Assembly (NCBI GenBank): GCA_028684885.1
Contig: JAQUFB010000008.1
Coordinates: forward strand, 1-34,748
DNA from: Sulfurovum sp.
GTDB taxonomy: Bacteria > Campylobacterota > Campylobacteria > Campylobacterales > Sulfurovaceae
Length of the DNA: 34,748 nucleotides
Reading direction: 5' to 3'
A program made the position numbers and the translations under genes. Below, piece after piece: positions 1 to 8,296 of the stretch; position 1 is the first letter of the stretch; each line of letters starts with the position of its first letter. Below the pieces are notes generated by a model. That model did not search any database and was not told the origin of the DNA. It saw only the letters and a list, made by a program, of their open reading frames with translations.

Positions 1-173
1 GAGTAGAGCTGAAGTTCGGGATGCTCCTGCACGATCTCATAAAAGACCCTGGACATGGCAAGGCAGCTGTAGCAGTGGCTCATCCCGAAAGAGAGCACCG
101 TAGGTCTTCCGTTGCCGATCTTCTCTTTGACCTCATTGTATGAATGTACGGGAAGGATATCTTTATTTACCAT
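1..173 (-). CDS. Thioredoxin-like protein, 5' part only
   Basis: Partial gene: the start is at 171-173 and the gene runs off the left edge after about 57 codons. The ATG is preceded by GGAG about six bases upstream. The visible peptide has a thioredoxin-fold beginning (a beta strand ending LSFGMSH) followed by CYSC, a CxxC pair in the position of a redox-active disulfide, then a helix starting with LAMSRVFYEIV. No signal peptide is visible, so a cytoplasmic place is likely. It is probably a small thioredoxin/glutaredoxin-like oxidoreductase; the substrate cannot be told. Confidence 0.65.
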   Translation of the reverse strand, partial: MVNKDILPVHSYNEVKEKIGNGRPTVLSFGMSHCYSCLAMSRVFYEIVQEHPELQLY

Positions 174-257
174 GATTGCTCCATATTTCTGTGTTATGGG
201 GATTATACAAACCCTGTCTTAAAACTATTGTCATAGATAGCGTTTTTCCATGATACC

Positions 258-380
258 GCCATAGATGCGTCTTGGGTTTACTGACCTCTTTAACCTCTCT
301 GCCATCTAGCGATGGATTTCACCGTGACTGTTTGCCTGACTTCCGTATGCACTCCCATCGGGGACGAATGGGAGCGAGGT
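258..380. repeat. Direct repeat copy A1 with palindromes
   Basis: About 120 bp that recur, with scattered differences, at 620-740. Both copies share a core at 299-325 that includes the small hairpin CCATC-tagc-GATGG, then the stretch around CTTCCGTATGCAC, then a stronger hairpin. In this copy the hairpin is CTCCCAT (352-358) and ATGGGAG (368-374), followed by GAGCGAG-like sequence. The format resembles REP-type intergenic palindromes. Confidence 0.6.
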
Positions 381-649
381 AATGTGCTTACCAGCCTTCC
401 TTTATCGTAGGTATTGGTGATCGTTTTACCACTTGGCCTTTCGATCTGTGTGAGCTGTTTGCTCTTGTGGTACGTGTATGTCGTTGCTTTTTGCAGTGGG
501 CTTGTATAGCCTGTTCTCTTGTCTACCCCGTTGTAGGTGAATGTATGATCCGCTGGAGTCGGTACGGTTCTGGTCAGAAGGTTGCCGTTGTTGTCGTAAC
601 TATAGTTTTCTGTGATAGTTGCGTAGATGTGTCTTGGATTTGCTGACAT
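290..649 (-). pseudogene. Rhs/YD-repeat gene fragment
   Basis: Open frame of 119 codons whose middle part (about residues 14-90) is nearly the same as a stretch of the large Rhs gene at about 2955-3170, including LLTRTVPTPADH and IERPSGKTITNTYDKGRL. Its first codons (NPRHIYA) come from repeat copy A2, and its tail is read-through into repeat copy A1, so the borders are not those of a native gene. The NYSYDN segment matches a different part of the large gene, so the donor was probably another Rhs paralogue. No start signal is visible. This is a displaced gene remnant, not a functional protein. Confidence 0.65.
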
Positions 650-740
650 CTTTTACCTCTCTGCCATCTAGCGATGGATTTCACCGTTTACTGTTTACTT
701 AACTTCCGTATGCACACCAACGTACAACGTTGGAGCGAAA
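620..740. repeat. Direct repeat copy A2 with palindromes
   Basis: Second copy of the repeat at 258-380. The CCATC-tagc-GATGG hairpin is conserved. The distal hairpin is ccaacgt (717-723), aca, acgttgg (727-733): a perfect stem of different sequence from that in A1 but at the same place between GTATGCAC and GAGCGA. Stem conservation with changed sequence suggests selection on structure. Confidence 0.6.
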
Positions 741-806
741 AAAGCAGAACTATTACCTTATATTTGGCCTACTATTTTAAAAATGGTACAGCTCCTGTTT
801 CAATTG

Positions 807-1370
807 TTAGAAGAAATTAGAAAACCAATTTTTAATTCGTCCCAGAATAATAATTTTAAAAAATTTAAAAAAACCAATTTCTTCTTTAATATATTGGTAA
901 ACATCTTCTTTACTTTCCAGTTCTCTTAATAATGAGTACAAATTTTTACATGACTGACTATCATTTAATAAGCAAGCTTTTTTATAAAGTTCAATAGCTT
1001 TTTTCTTGTTAACTTCATATCCAAAGTCTCCATAATCATAAATATTGGCCAAACTATTTATAGCCGGCACATAATTGAGTCCTGTCGCTTGATTTAACAT
1101 TGTGTAGCCTTTGTTTTTCTCACCTTTTTTTAAACAATAAAGTGCATAAATGTGCAATGCTTCAACATCATTTTGTAAAGCAGCTTTTTCATACCAATAG
1201 TATGCTTGCTTAAGGTTACGTTTTATTTTATCCCCTTCTTCTAACATTGTAGCTACTGCCATTTGAGCATTTAAATTTCCACTATGTGCAAGCTCTTCAA
1301 ATAATTTAAAAGCCTTATCATAGTTTTTTGAATCATAATATTTCAAAGCTTCATTATATTTTATATCCAT
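807..1370 (-). CDS. Sel1/TPR-like repeat protein, candidate immunity protein
   Basis: 187 residues with helical repeats of the Sel1 type: ALKYYDSKNYDKAFKLFEEL, then the blocks around GNLNAQMAVATMLEEG, QAYYWYEKAALQNDVEAL and KKAIELYKKACLLNDSQSC, roughly 36 residues apart across residues 5-150. The C-terminus (about 165-187) is aromatic and basic. No signal peptide. The ATG lies 8 bp after the stop of the Rhs C-terminal region, and its AAGG ribosome site touches that stop, so translation is probably coupled. The gene is clearly more AT-rich than the core genes around it. Sel1 repeats bind proteins. The position straight after an Rhs variable tip is that of an immunity gene in polymorphic toxin systems; that role is inferred from position, and a general Sel1 scaffold is the alternative. 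Confidence 0.75.
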   Translation of the reverse strand: MDIKYNEALKYYDSKNYDKAFKLFEELAHSGNLNAQMAVATMLEEGDKIKRNLKQAYYWYEKAALQNDVEALHIYALYCLKKGEKNKGYTMLNQATGLNYVPAINSLANIYDYGDFGYEVNKKKAIELYKKACLLNDSQSCKNLYSLLRELESKEDVYQYIKEEIGFFKFFKIIILGRIKNWFSNFF

Positions 1371-1378
1371 ATTGAACC

Positions 1379-2359
1379 TTAACGTCTTATAAGAGGAAAT
1401 CTACGATTATTTCTTCTAGGTTGTTCACGTTGTCTTCTTTCAAATTGTGTGTCAGGTCGATTATACCTATGGTGTAATCTATCGTTTCGATCTACCCCAT
1501 CTGATAATCCAGTACACGAATCCATAAATAGTATCATAATATCTAATGTTGCCACAGGTCCAATGGTAGATATCCCTGCCGTTAACCCCGCTGCCATTAA
1601 AAATGGAGTTGCAATGATTCCATTTCTTGCAGCAACAGCATCACTAATACCACCATCTCCTCCCATAGCACGAGGTACTCCTCTACCATTTAATCTTGGG
1701 TCACTATAAAGGCCTAAGGGATCAGTCCAATTAATAGGATCCTCCCATACATACGCATATAAGTTACTATCTTCCCCCTTAAATCCAATAGGGTCTTTAG
1801 CCGTCCACTTCCCTGTAGTTGCATCATAGTCTCGGTAACCAAATCTGGTCAGACCTGTATCTCTGTCATAAAGACCACCGGCAAACCCGAACGGTACTTT
1901 GAAGTTTGGATTTGTGTCAGTTAAGATAGTACCGAAAGTATCGTAAACAACTTCTTTTACGATATTTCCGCTTGCATCACTCACAGCCCTGAGGGATCCT
2001 ACCTGATCATAGTGCAGATAATATTTAGTACTATTAGCTGACATTGATACAGGCATTCTTTGATCTGCATACTCAAATCTCTGTAAAAGGTTATCATTTG
2101 CATCATAGATAGCAAGCAGTGTCGTCAGGTCTGCCCAAAGGTACTTCTCTACGACTTGACCATCGATAAGCTTAGCCACTCTTTGATTGTTAGCATTATG
2201 CTTATATGTGATCGTTTGTGTTGGAGTGACAATCTTTCTTAGTTCACCAAATGTTCCGTAATCATATGTTGTCGTACCCTCTGGTGTGATCTTCTCTACA
2301 AGATATCCGTCATCATCGTATCTATAGGTATTGTCCCCCATAGACTTCCAGCTGGTCAT
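1379..2359 (-). CDS. Rhs C-terminal part: core domain plus variable tip (after frameshift)
   Basis: 326 codons continuing the large Rhs gene in the next frame. It begins with YD repeats, has the Rhs core at about residues 155-217 (FGYRDYDATTGKW, DPIGFKG, NLYAYV, ending DPLGL), and then a 109-residue tip. In Rhs proteins the tip after DPxGL is the exchangeable effector. Here it has a Gly/Ala-rich hydrophobic stretch (about 249-280) and an Arg-rich tail; I recognise no nuclease or ADP-ribosyltransferase motif. The ATG at 2359 has no ribosome site and the region before residue 8 only shadows the other frame, so this is most likely not an independent gene but the 3' end of a single gene split at 2335-2339. 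The Sel1 gene follows after 8 bp. Confidence 0.75.
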   Translation of the reverse strand: MTSWKSMGDNTYRYDDDGYLVEKITPEGTTTYDYGTFGELRKIVTPTQTITYKHNANNQRVAKLIDGQVVEKYLWADLTTLLAIYDANDNLLQRFEYADQRMPVSMSANSTKYYLHYDQVGSLRAVSDASGNIVKEVVYDTFGTILTDTNPNFKVPFGFAGGLYDRDTGLTRFGYRDYDATTGKWTAKDPIGFKGEDSNLYAYVWEDPINWTDPLGLYSDPRLNGRGVPRAMGGDGGISDAVAARNGIIATPFLMAAGLTAGISTIGPVATLDIMILFMDSCTGLSDGVDRNDRLHHRYNRPDTQFERRQREQPRRNNRRFPLIRR

Positions 2360-5300
2360 CGAGTGTATAGGACGCGGTAGTGGTTTCTCCGTTTACGGTG
2401 GCGGAGAGTCTGTTGCCGTTGTTGTCATAAGTATATGCTTCCGTTACACTTCCATCTTTTTTGACCTCTATAAGTCTTCCCATGTCATCATAGGTATAGT
2501 CATACGTCGCAGTTACACCGTTGATGATCTCTTTTTTCTGTGTGATCGCACCGCTGTCATCTCTTTGCGGAAGCTGACAGGTCAGTGTATTGTCGGAGAG
2601 TTCTGTGAGCTCTCCGTAGCTGTTATAGCTTCTGCTTTGTGTCAGAGTACCGTCCGTGAGCTGTGTGACGTATCCGTTTTGTGCATCTCTGGTGAGTGTA
2701 TAATCCCCGCTGTCTGTGAGCAGCCCGTCGTTGTCGTAACTGTAGTTCTCCGTCACTCCCGCATAGGTGCTTGAAGTGACCTTGAAGTCGTTGTTGTAGG
2801 TATAGTTGATCGTATGGTTGAGCAGACCATTTTGGGCAATAGTTGTCAGCAGTGTACCGTCATAGGTGAAGCTGAAGCTTTCACTTCCATGGGTGATGCT
2901 TCCCACTTTATCGGCAAAGAGATAGCTGTACTCCGTTGTACCCTCAGGCGTCGATGTGCTTACCAGCCTTCCTTTATCGTAGGTATTGGTGATCGTTTTT
3001 CCACTCGGTCTTTCGATCTGTGTGACTTGTTTGCTTTTATTATAGGTGTAAATTGTAGCTTTTTGCAGCGGACTTGTGTAGCCTGTTTTTCTGTCCACAC
3101 CGTTGTAGGTGAATGCATGATCCGCAGGAGTCGGTACGGTTCTTGTCAGAAGGTTGCCGTTATTGTCATAGCTGAACGCTTCGGTTGTACCGTCAGGGTA
3201 GCTTACTCCCGTGACTCTGTCCATCACATCATAGGTGAAAGTCGTGATTTTATTTCTTGGATCAGTGATCGACTCTACATTGCCTCTGTCATCGTAGGTA
3301 TAAGTGGTCTCTCTTGTACCGGTAGCTTCCGTGGTGACTCTTCCTTTACTGTCATAGGTGAATGTGGTCGGTGTGAGCGTACCTGACGTGAGACTTGAGG
3401 TAAGCCTGGTATCGATATCATACTCTCTTGTGGCACTCCTCCCCGTCGGGCTGGTGAGCGTCTCTACGCCGCTGTTATAGTCTGTAAGGATCTTTGTGAT
3501 TTTGCCATTGTTTGTAATAGTTTGTGTTTTGCTGTTGGTATGGGTCTCGTTGCCGTCATAGCTTGTGTTGTATGTGACTGTCTGTTTCAGTCCGCCTGGT
3601 TGTGTCGTCTCCCTGGATGCGAGGGTCTTTTGGTGAGTGAGGGTATCTGCTGTATAGGTCGTTACCGTACTTACTCCGTCTTTTTGGCTTGTAACGGTTT
3701 TTTCATCTTTTGAGAAAGTAGCGGTGATCGTATCTTCGGTTGGCAGAGTGATAAGTGATCGTGTATCACCGTTAGCCAGTGTACTATCCTGACTTGTCTG
3801 TGTCTCTCCCATAGGTTGAACGGTAGAGTAGAATGTTTCATCTTCTGTAACGTTTCTAAGGAATTGATAGCTGCCTCCCTCACCGTCCACCTCTTCAGTG
3901 ATACGTCCATTCTCATCAAAAATATGATCTATCCGGTTACCGTTCGGATCGGTCATAATGTCCATCAGCGAGCCGTCAAGGTAGGTAAATTCATATCTGG
4001 AATTGTCTTCATAGCGTATCTCTGTCAGATTGCCCTGTTCATCGACTGTAAGATAGGTTTTTTGTCCGTTTGGTGCGGTGATCTCCGTCGGGTTGCCATC
4101 ACTGTCTCTGGTGATGGCAGTGACTTCTCCAAATTGATCTGTTATGGTAATGAGTTTTCCATTTTCATCATACGTATAGGATTCTAATACTTTTTTGTCA
4201 GGGTAAGAGTTTGTAACAAGGTGCTTACCTGCCAGATCAAACCCATACTCCTGTGTGACATCAGAGATATCAAGCGTATCAAAACTATAAACGGTTTGTC
4301 CTGTCTGCCCTTTGAGATACAGTTCTCTAATTTCATTTTCAGTCAATGCTCTATTGTATATACGGAATTCATCTACAAGACCTTCATAATAATCAGAAGA
4401 GTGACTTCCATCCCTACCGATGCTGTATCCGCCTCCACCGCCGTAGATTGCTCCATTGGTATGATGGCTTTGTTTACTCAATAATACACCATCCATATAC
4501 AACTCAAACCCTTCAGATGAGTAGTTCATCACCACATGGTGCCACTCTCCGTCATTGTAAGATCCTGGCGAAGTAAATGAATAAGATGAAGAAGTATTGT
4601 TGATAGAAACCCACCCCGCTACTTTTCCATTGGGCCCGCCAGCATTCAAATTAATAACATATCCATAGTTGCGAAGTCTAATAAGCATCATAATGTTATC
4701 TTTACCACTCTTTGTGGAAGTGGTATTGAACCATGCTGATACTCCCAAATAGGGTGTTTTTGTCGATTCATTCAAACTGACATAGTCATAATTTCCATCA
4801 AACTGGGCTGCTTTACCAGTCAGCCCGTCAACATAACTGATACCATGTCCTGAAGCATGATTACCATTAAGTGAGCTATCTTGTGTATTGCCATCAAATT
4901 TATAGTAGGCAACCAATCCATTTGTTAAAGCAGTCTCTTTTTTCAGTTTGCTTCCATCGCCTTTAAAGACAGCGTCTATGCCTAAATTATGTACATTGGA
5001 GAGTGTCCATCCTTGAGCTATTTGATCGTTATTGCTTTTTGAGGGAAAGACATCGATCAGTATGCTCTTACTAGTGGATACATCAATCGTACTTCGTCCC
5101 CTTACTCCCGTAGCGCTTCCACCAACTCTTGCCCATGCCTGTGCGAATGATGTACTTCCTCTTAGGTAAACTACCGGATAGATATAGGAGACTGTAAGCT
5201 TAGCCTTTACTTTTCCTGCTACATGATTGCCTAATGTATCTTTCCCATCCCACATAAATGTCAGACTTCGCAGCTCATCAAGGTCAGGTGTTTTCGTATA

Positions 5301-7937
5301 AGTCCTGCCTGCGATGTTCAGTGTAACCTTTGCTCCCTGTACAGAAGCAGGGATGCTAGAAGTATCCACAGAAGCATCGATAATATATTGATAACCATCC
5401 ACCCTATTGGATGCATAGTGCAATGTGATGTCCGTTCCTGCCACAGGGATATCCTCATGAAATACTCTGGATTTGCCTGTTACATATGAACTGACATTCA
5501 CTTGACAATCATTCGGCTCATCATCATCCGTTTTAGGATCATCAACATCAGGATCCTCTGCATCCTCCGGCGGACCATACGGCCAGTTATGATCCCAAGG
5601 GGTAAAATGGGTAAATGCTGCTCTCCAGTAGCTTTTACCTGCTGTATGGTCGGGATTGTTCTGTATCCCTGCCACTTCATCACTGAAACTGCCGTCTCCA
5701 TCCAGGTCATTTGGCTCTCCGTCACCCGTGCTGTCCAGTGCATCAACGATACCGTCATTGTCCGTATCAAGCAGTGCAACGACCGCACCGTTGTCCGAGC
5801 CGATCCATCGCCCCTGATTGCGGTCGTAGTATCCTACAGGTACGATCTCACCCACTTCAAAGCCAAGGAAGTTATCCACATACATCACCACAGGAGCATC
5901 GAAGGTGATCTCATCGGTATCGCTGGTCCCGTCTATCTTCAGATCAGAGCAGTAGGTATAGGCTGTTTCTTTGGGGAGGTTTGCAGGCATGGATTCAGGT
6001 GTTTTGAACTCCGTGGCTCTCACATCAAAGGTGGTCAAGACTCGGGTACTTCCATCCACTGAAGTAACCGTGGCTTTGCGTGCACCGTCAAACACCAAAG
6101 TCGTAGAACGTGTACCCCGCTCATCGGTTACAGGGGTAGAGATATGTGCCTGAGGTACAGAATTTGAGAGATCAATTGTGGTAACCTTAGTATCTTCTTG
6201 CAGCATAGTGACATCTTCTGTTCTTACCCACTCCTGTACTGGTGCCTGTACTTTTCGGTCTATCGTCATATAGCCTGCTTTGGTATAACGCATAGTAAGC
6301 TGAAGCCCACCCTCCGCGGGGATCGTATAAAGCCCTTCACTGTTTGTCGTAGTGGTACCGTACTCCGGATGTTTATGGATAGAGACCATTACACCTGAAA
6401 GCGGAGAACCGTCTTCGGAAAAGATCTGTTCTGCGACCATACAGAAGCGTTTTTCATCATATCCCTCTTTGGTCGCATCAGCGGGGACCTGGTCGGTATA
6501 TTGACTGCCGAAGTGCGTGAAGTGGAAGTTGGAGGTATCCAGTGCAGTACTTACGACCACGTCGATATTCTGAGAGAAAAAATTATCTATTTTGGCCTGT
6601 AGTGTCGTGGTACCTGCCTGCAGTCCTTCTATCGTACCGTCACCATAGACTGAAATGAGATCATAGTTGCCAGGTATCAAATCCACCCCTGCCTCTATCG
6701 CTTCTGTTGTACCGTCACTGTAGTGACCTTCCACTGCCACTTGGGCAGTTTGACCGACTCTAATGTTTACAGGATTGGGAGAAATAGACTCAAGCAGTAC
6801 CGGTTCTTTTATTTCCAAACTGATCGTATCAGATTCCAGGTTACCTATCTTGGCCTTTATTGTCGTACTGCCGCTTTTAAGTGCGGTAAGGATACCATTG
6901 GTGTCAATGGAAACTATGCTGTTATCATCGATGACCCATTCCACATTTGATGAAACATTTTCTGTAGTATTATCATTGTAGTGTCCTGTAGCAGTAAGTG
7001 TGGCTGTTTCATTTACTTCAAGTGATGTAATATCTGCTTCAAGTGATATTGATAGAAGAAGTGCTTCTGCCATGATACTTGCTTTTGCGACTCCCTCCTG
7101 CCCGTCATCATCCGTAACAATGAGCGTGATATTATGTTCACCCTTGGTACTAAAGGTATGTGTAAAAGACTTTTCATAACTAAGTACAGTATTTGTATTA
7201 TCCAACCAACGGTAACTGACGATCTCTCCATCAACATCGTTAGAGCCATTAGCGTCAAATGTAACATTTTCGTCAACCAGTACGATATCTGTACTGGCGT
7301 ATATTACGGCTACCGGTTTTTGGAATTCACGCACTGTTACAGAGACACTCTCTGTTGCACTCATCCCACCATCATCGGTAACAATTAAAGTTATGACATG
7401 TACTCCAGCGGTTGCAAAAGTATGTACGAACTCCGCTTCAACACTCAACGTATCATTGTTTTCATCTCTCCACTCATAGCTGACAATCTCACCATCACTG
7501 TCCGTAGAACCCGCTGCCGAGAACATCACACTCTCACCATATTTAACATTTGTCAGATTTACTTCTGCGATAGCAGTTGGCGGTGTGTTACCTGAAGAAG
7601 AGGGCTTTACGGTAATGCTGACTGTATCAGAGGTTTCCCATGGCGATACATATCCGCCTTGCTCTATTGTCGTCAGCCTAAAAACCAAAGTCTCCTCTTC
7701 TGTAACTATCGGAGCGGTAAAAGTTGGTTTTACACTTTTGTTATCAGAAAGTGCTGCTTGTTGACCTTCTATTTGATCCCATTGATATTGCTTGATCTCA
7801 CCATCAGCATCGGGCGTACTCCCTGAACCATCGAGTAGCACTGTTGCACCTGATTCAACACTTTGATCTTTCCCCGCATCCGCACACCCTGATAACAACA
7901 AGCCCAATGCAATGATTAAACTGTATACCGCTCTCAT
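2322..7937 (-). CDS. Giant lipoprotein-type PKD/Ig-like/LamG/Rhs protein (frameshifted)
   Basis: 1871 residues. A lipoprotein signal (MRAVYSLIIALGLLLSGC, lipid Cys18, Ala at +2) suggests outer-membrane anchoring. Domains in order, approximate: one PKD/REJ-like (22-112), two PKD (117-203, 207-290; repeats ending ITLIVTDD), two Big_2-type Ig-like (295-376, 380-465), a carboxypeptidase-regulatory-like fold (495-570), a Ca-binding Asp-rich stretch (722-752, DTDNDGIVDALD), a LamG/concanavalin-like domain (1003-1205, starting NGLVAYYKFDG and ending near NEIRELYLKG), then YD repeats to the end. The frame stops at a TAG reached after a run of five G (2335-2339); with four G it would read on as VYGDNTYRYDDDG into the Rhs core encoded at 1379-2340. 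The ATG at 7937 follows GAGGGGGG about eight bases upstream. The family makes secreted or surface shells that carry toxic tips; here the broken frame would leave the shell without its core and tip. Confidence 0.85.
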   Translation of the reverse strand: MRAVYSLIIALGLLLSGCADAGKDQSVESGATVLLDGSGSTPDADGEIKQYQWDQIEGQQAALSDNKSVKPTFTAPIVTEEETLVFRLTTIEQGGYVSPWETSDTVSITVKPSSSGNTPPTAIAEVNLTNVKYGESVMFSAAGSTDSDGEIVSYEWRDENNDTLSVEAEFVHTFATAGVHVITLIVTDDGGMSATESVSVTVREFQKPVAVIYASTDIVLVDENVTFDANGSNDVDGEIVSYRWLDNTNTVLSYEKSFTHTFSTKGEHNITLIVTDDDGQEGVAKASIMAEALLLSISLEADITSLEVNETATLTATGHYNDNTTENVSSNVEWVIDDNSIVSIDTNGILTALKSGSTTIKAKIGNLESDTISLEIKEPVLLESISPNPVNIRVGQTAQVAVEGHYSDGTTEAIEAGVDLIPGNYDLISVYGDGTIEGLQAGTTTLQAKIDNFFSQNIDVVVSTALDTSNFHFTHFGSQYTDQVPADATKEGYDEKRFCMVAEQIFSEDGSPLSGVMVSIHKHPEYGTTTTNSEGLYTIPAEGGLQLTMRYTKAGYMTIDRKVQAPVQEWVRTEDVTMLQEDTKVTTIDLSNSVPQAHISTPVTDERGTRSTTLVFDGARKATVTSVDGSTRVLTTFDVRATEFKTPESMPANLPKETAYTYCSDLKIDGTSDTDEITFDAPVVMYVDNFLGFEVGEIVPVGYYDRNQGRWIGSDNGAVVALLDTDNDGIVDALDSTGDGEPNDLDGDGSFSDEVAGIQNNPDHTAGKSYWRAAFTHFTPWDHNWPYGPPEDAEDPDVDDPKTDDDEPNDCQVNVSSYVTGKSRVFHEDIPVAGTDITLHYASNRVDGYQYIIDASVDTSSIPASVQGAKVTLNIAGRTYTKTPDLDELRSLTFMWDGKDTLGNHVAGKVKAKLTVSYIYPVVYLRGSTSFAQAWARVGGSATGVRGRSTIDVSTSKSILIDVFPSKSNNDQIAQGWTLSNVHNLGIDAVFKGDGSKLKKETALTNGLVAYYKFDGNTQDSSLNGNHASGHGISYVDGLTGKAAQFDGNYDYVSLNESTKTPYLGVSAWFNTTSTKSGKDNIMMLIRLRNYGYVINLNAGGPNGKVAGWVSINNTSSSYSFTSPGSYNDGEWHHVVMNYSSEGFELYMDGVLLSKQSHHTNGAIYGGGGGYSIGRDGSHSSDYYEGLVDEFRIYNRALTENEIRELYLKGQTGQTVYSFDTLDISDVTQEYGFDLAGKHLVTNSYPDKKVLESYTYDENGKLITITDQFGEVTAITRDSDGNPTEITAPNGQKTYLTVDEQGNLTEIRYEDNSRYEFTYLDGSLMDIMTDPNGNRIDHIFDENGRITEEVDGEGGSYQFLRNVTEDETFYSTVQPMGETQTSQDSTLANGDTRSLITLPTEDTITATFSKDEKTVTSQKDGVSTVTTYTADTLTHQKTLASRETTQPGGLKQTVTYNTSYDGNETHTNSKTQTITNNGKITKILTDYNSGVETLTSPTGRSATREYDIDTRLTSSLTSGTLTPTTFTYDSKGRVTTEATGTRETTYTYDDRGNVESITDPRNKITTFTYDVMDRVTGVSYPDGTTEAFSYDNNGNLLTRTVPTPADHAFTYNGVDRKTGYTSPLQKATIYTYNKSKQVTQIERPSGKTITNTYDKGRLVSTSTPEGTTEYSYLFADKVGSITHGSESFSFTYDGTLLTTIAQNGLLNHTINYTYNNDFKVTSSTYAGVTENYSYDNDGLLTDSGDYTLTRDAQNGYVTQLTDGTLTQSRSYNSYGELTELSDNTLTCQLPQRDDSGAITQKKEIINGVTATYDYTYDDMGRLIEVKKDGSVTEAYTYDNNGNRLSATVNGETTTASYTLDDQLEVYGGQYL
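2335..2339 (-). other. Frameshift site, G5 run in Rhs gene
   Basis: On the coding strand the sequence reads TAT-GGGGG-ACAAT. Five G give a stop 5 codons later; four G restore an uninterrupted YD-repeat frame into the C-terminal part. One inserted base (real mutation, slippage or sequencing error) explains the two overlapping frames. Confidence 0.8.
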
Positions 7938-7990
7938 GAGTTATCCCCCCTCTATTTTAGTCTGTAGACTTACAATCTATTCGTAGTATG

Positions 7991-8119
7991 TCACTTTCTA
8001 TTTCCAAGTGACGACAGGTAATAGGTTATTATCTTTGATCTGTACTGGTTTATTGAAACGTAAAAGAGGGAGAGCGAGTAAAATAGAAATAACTCAATAA
8101 AGCATTTAAGATCAAACAT
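7991..8119 (-). CDS. Possible 42-residue leader or membrane peptide upstream of Rhs
   Basis: ATG at 8117-8119 preceded by GAGGGGGGAAAT, a strong purine-rich ribosome site. The peptide begins MFDLKCFIELFLFYSLSLFY, strongly hydrophobic and aromatic, and ends SSLGNRK. It lies 53 bp upstream of the Rhs start on the same strand. It could be a small membrane peptide or a translated leader; it could also be chance. No family is recognised. Confidence 0.3.
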   Translation of the reverse strand: MFDLKCFIELFLFYSLSLFYVSINQYRSKIITYYLSSLGNRK

Positions 8120-8261
8120 ATTTCCCCCCTCTTTCCCCAAAGCAGAGTCATTAAAATCGCTTTAATGGTAACAGAAAAACGGGGGGGGTGTCAAGTAACG
8201 TTGCTGTTATGTTGTTTTTTGAAAAGTCAGTGATTTTACGAAGGGCAAAAATATTTTTGGA

Positions 8262-8267
8262 TATAAT
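8262..8267 (+). promoter_or_regulatory. Predicted -10 box for the pdxJ operon
   Basis: TATAAT 29 bases upstream of the pdxJ ATG, preceded by an AT-rich stretch (atatttttgga) as is typical of Campylobacterota sigma-70 promoters, which often lack a clear -35 box. Confidence 0.55.
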
Positions 8268-8296
8268 CAATATCATACTATATTACGGAGAAAATC

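Larger units (their letters stand above)
7938..8296. other. 359-bp divergent intergenic region between Rhs and pdxJ genes
   Basis: Holds start signals of both divergent genes. On the minus strand a G6 run (7945-7950) sits in the Rhs ribosome site and a second G6 run (8124-8129) sits just before a short open frame (7991-8119). On the plus strand a G8 run (8181-8188) and then the pdxJ promoter follow. No tRNA or known riboswitch was recognised. Confidence 0.6.
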
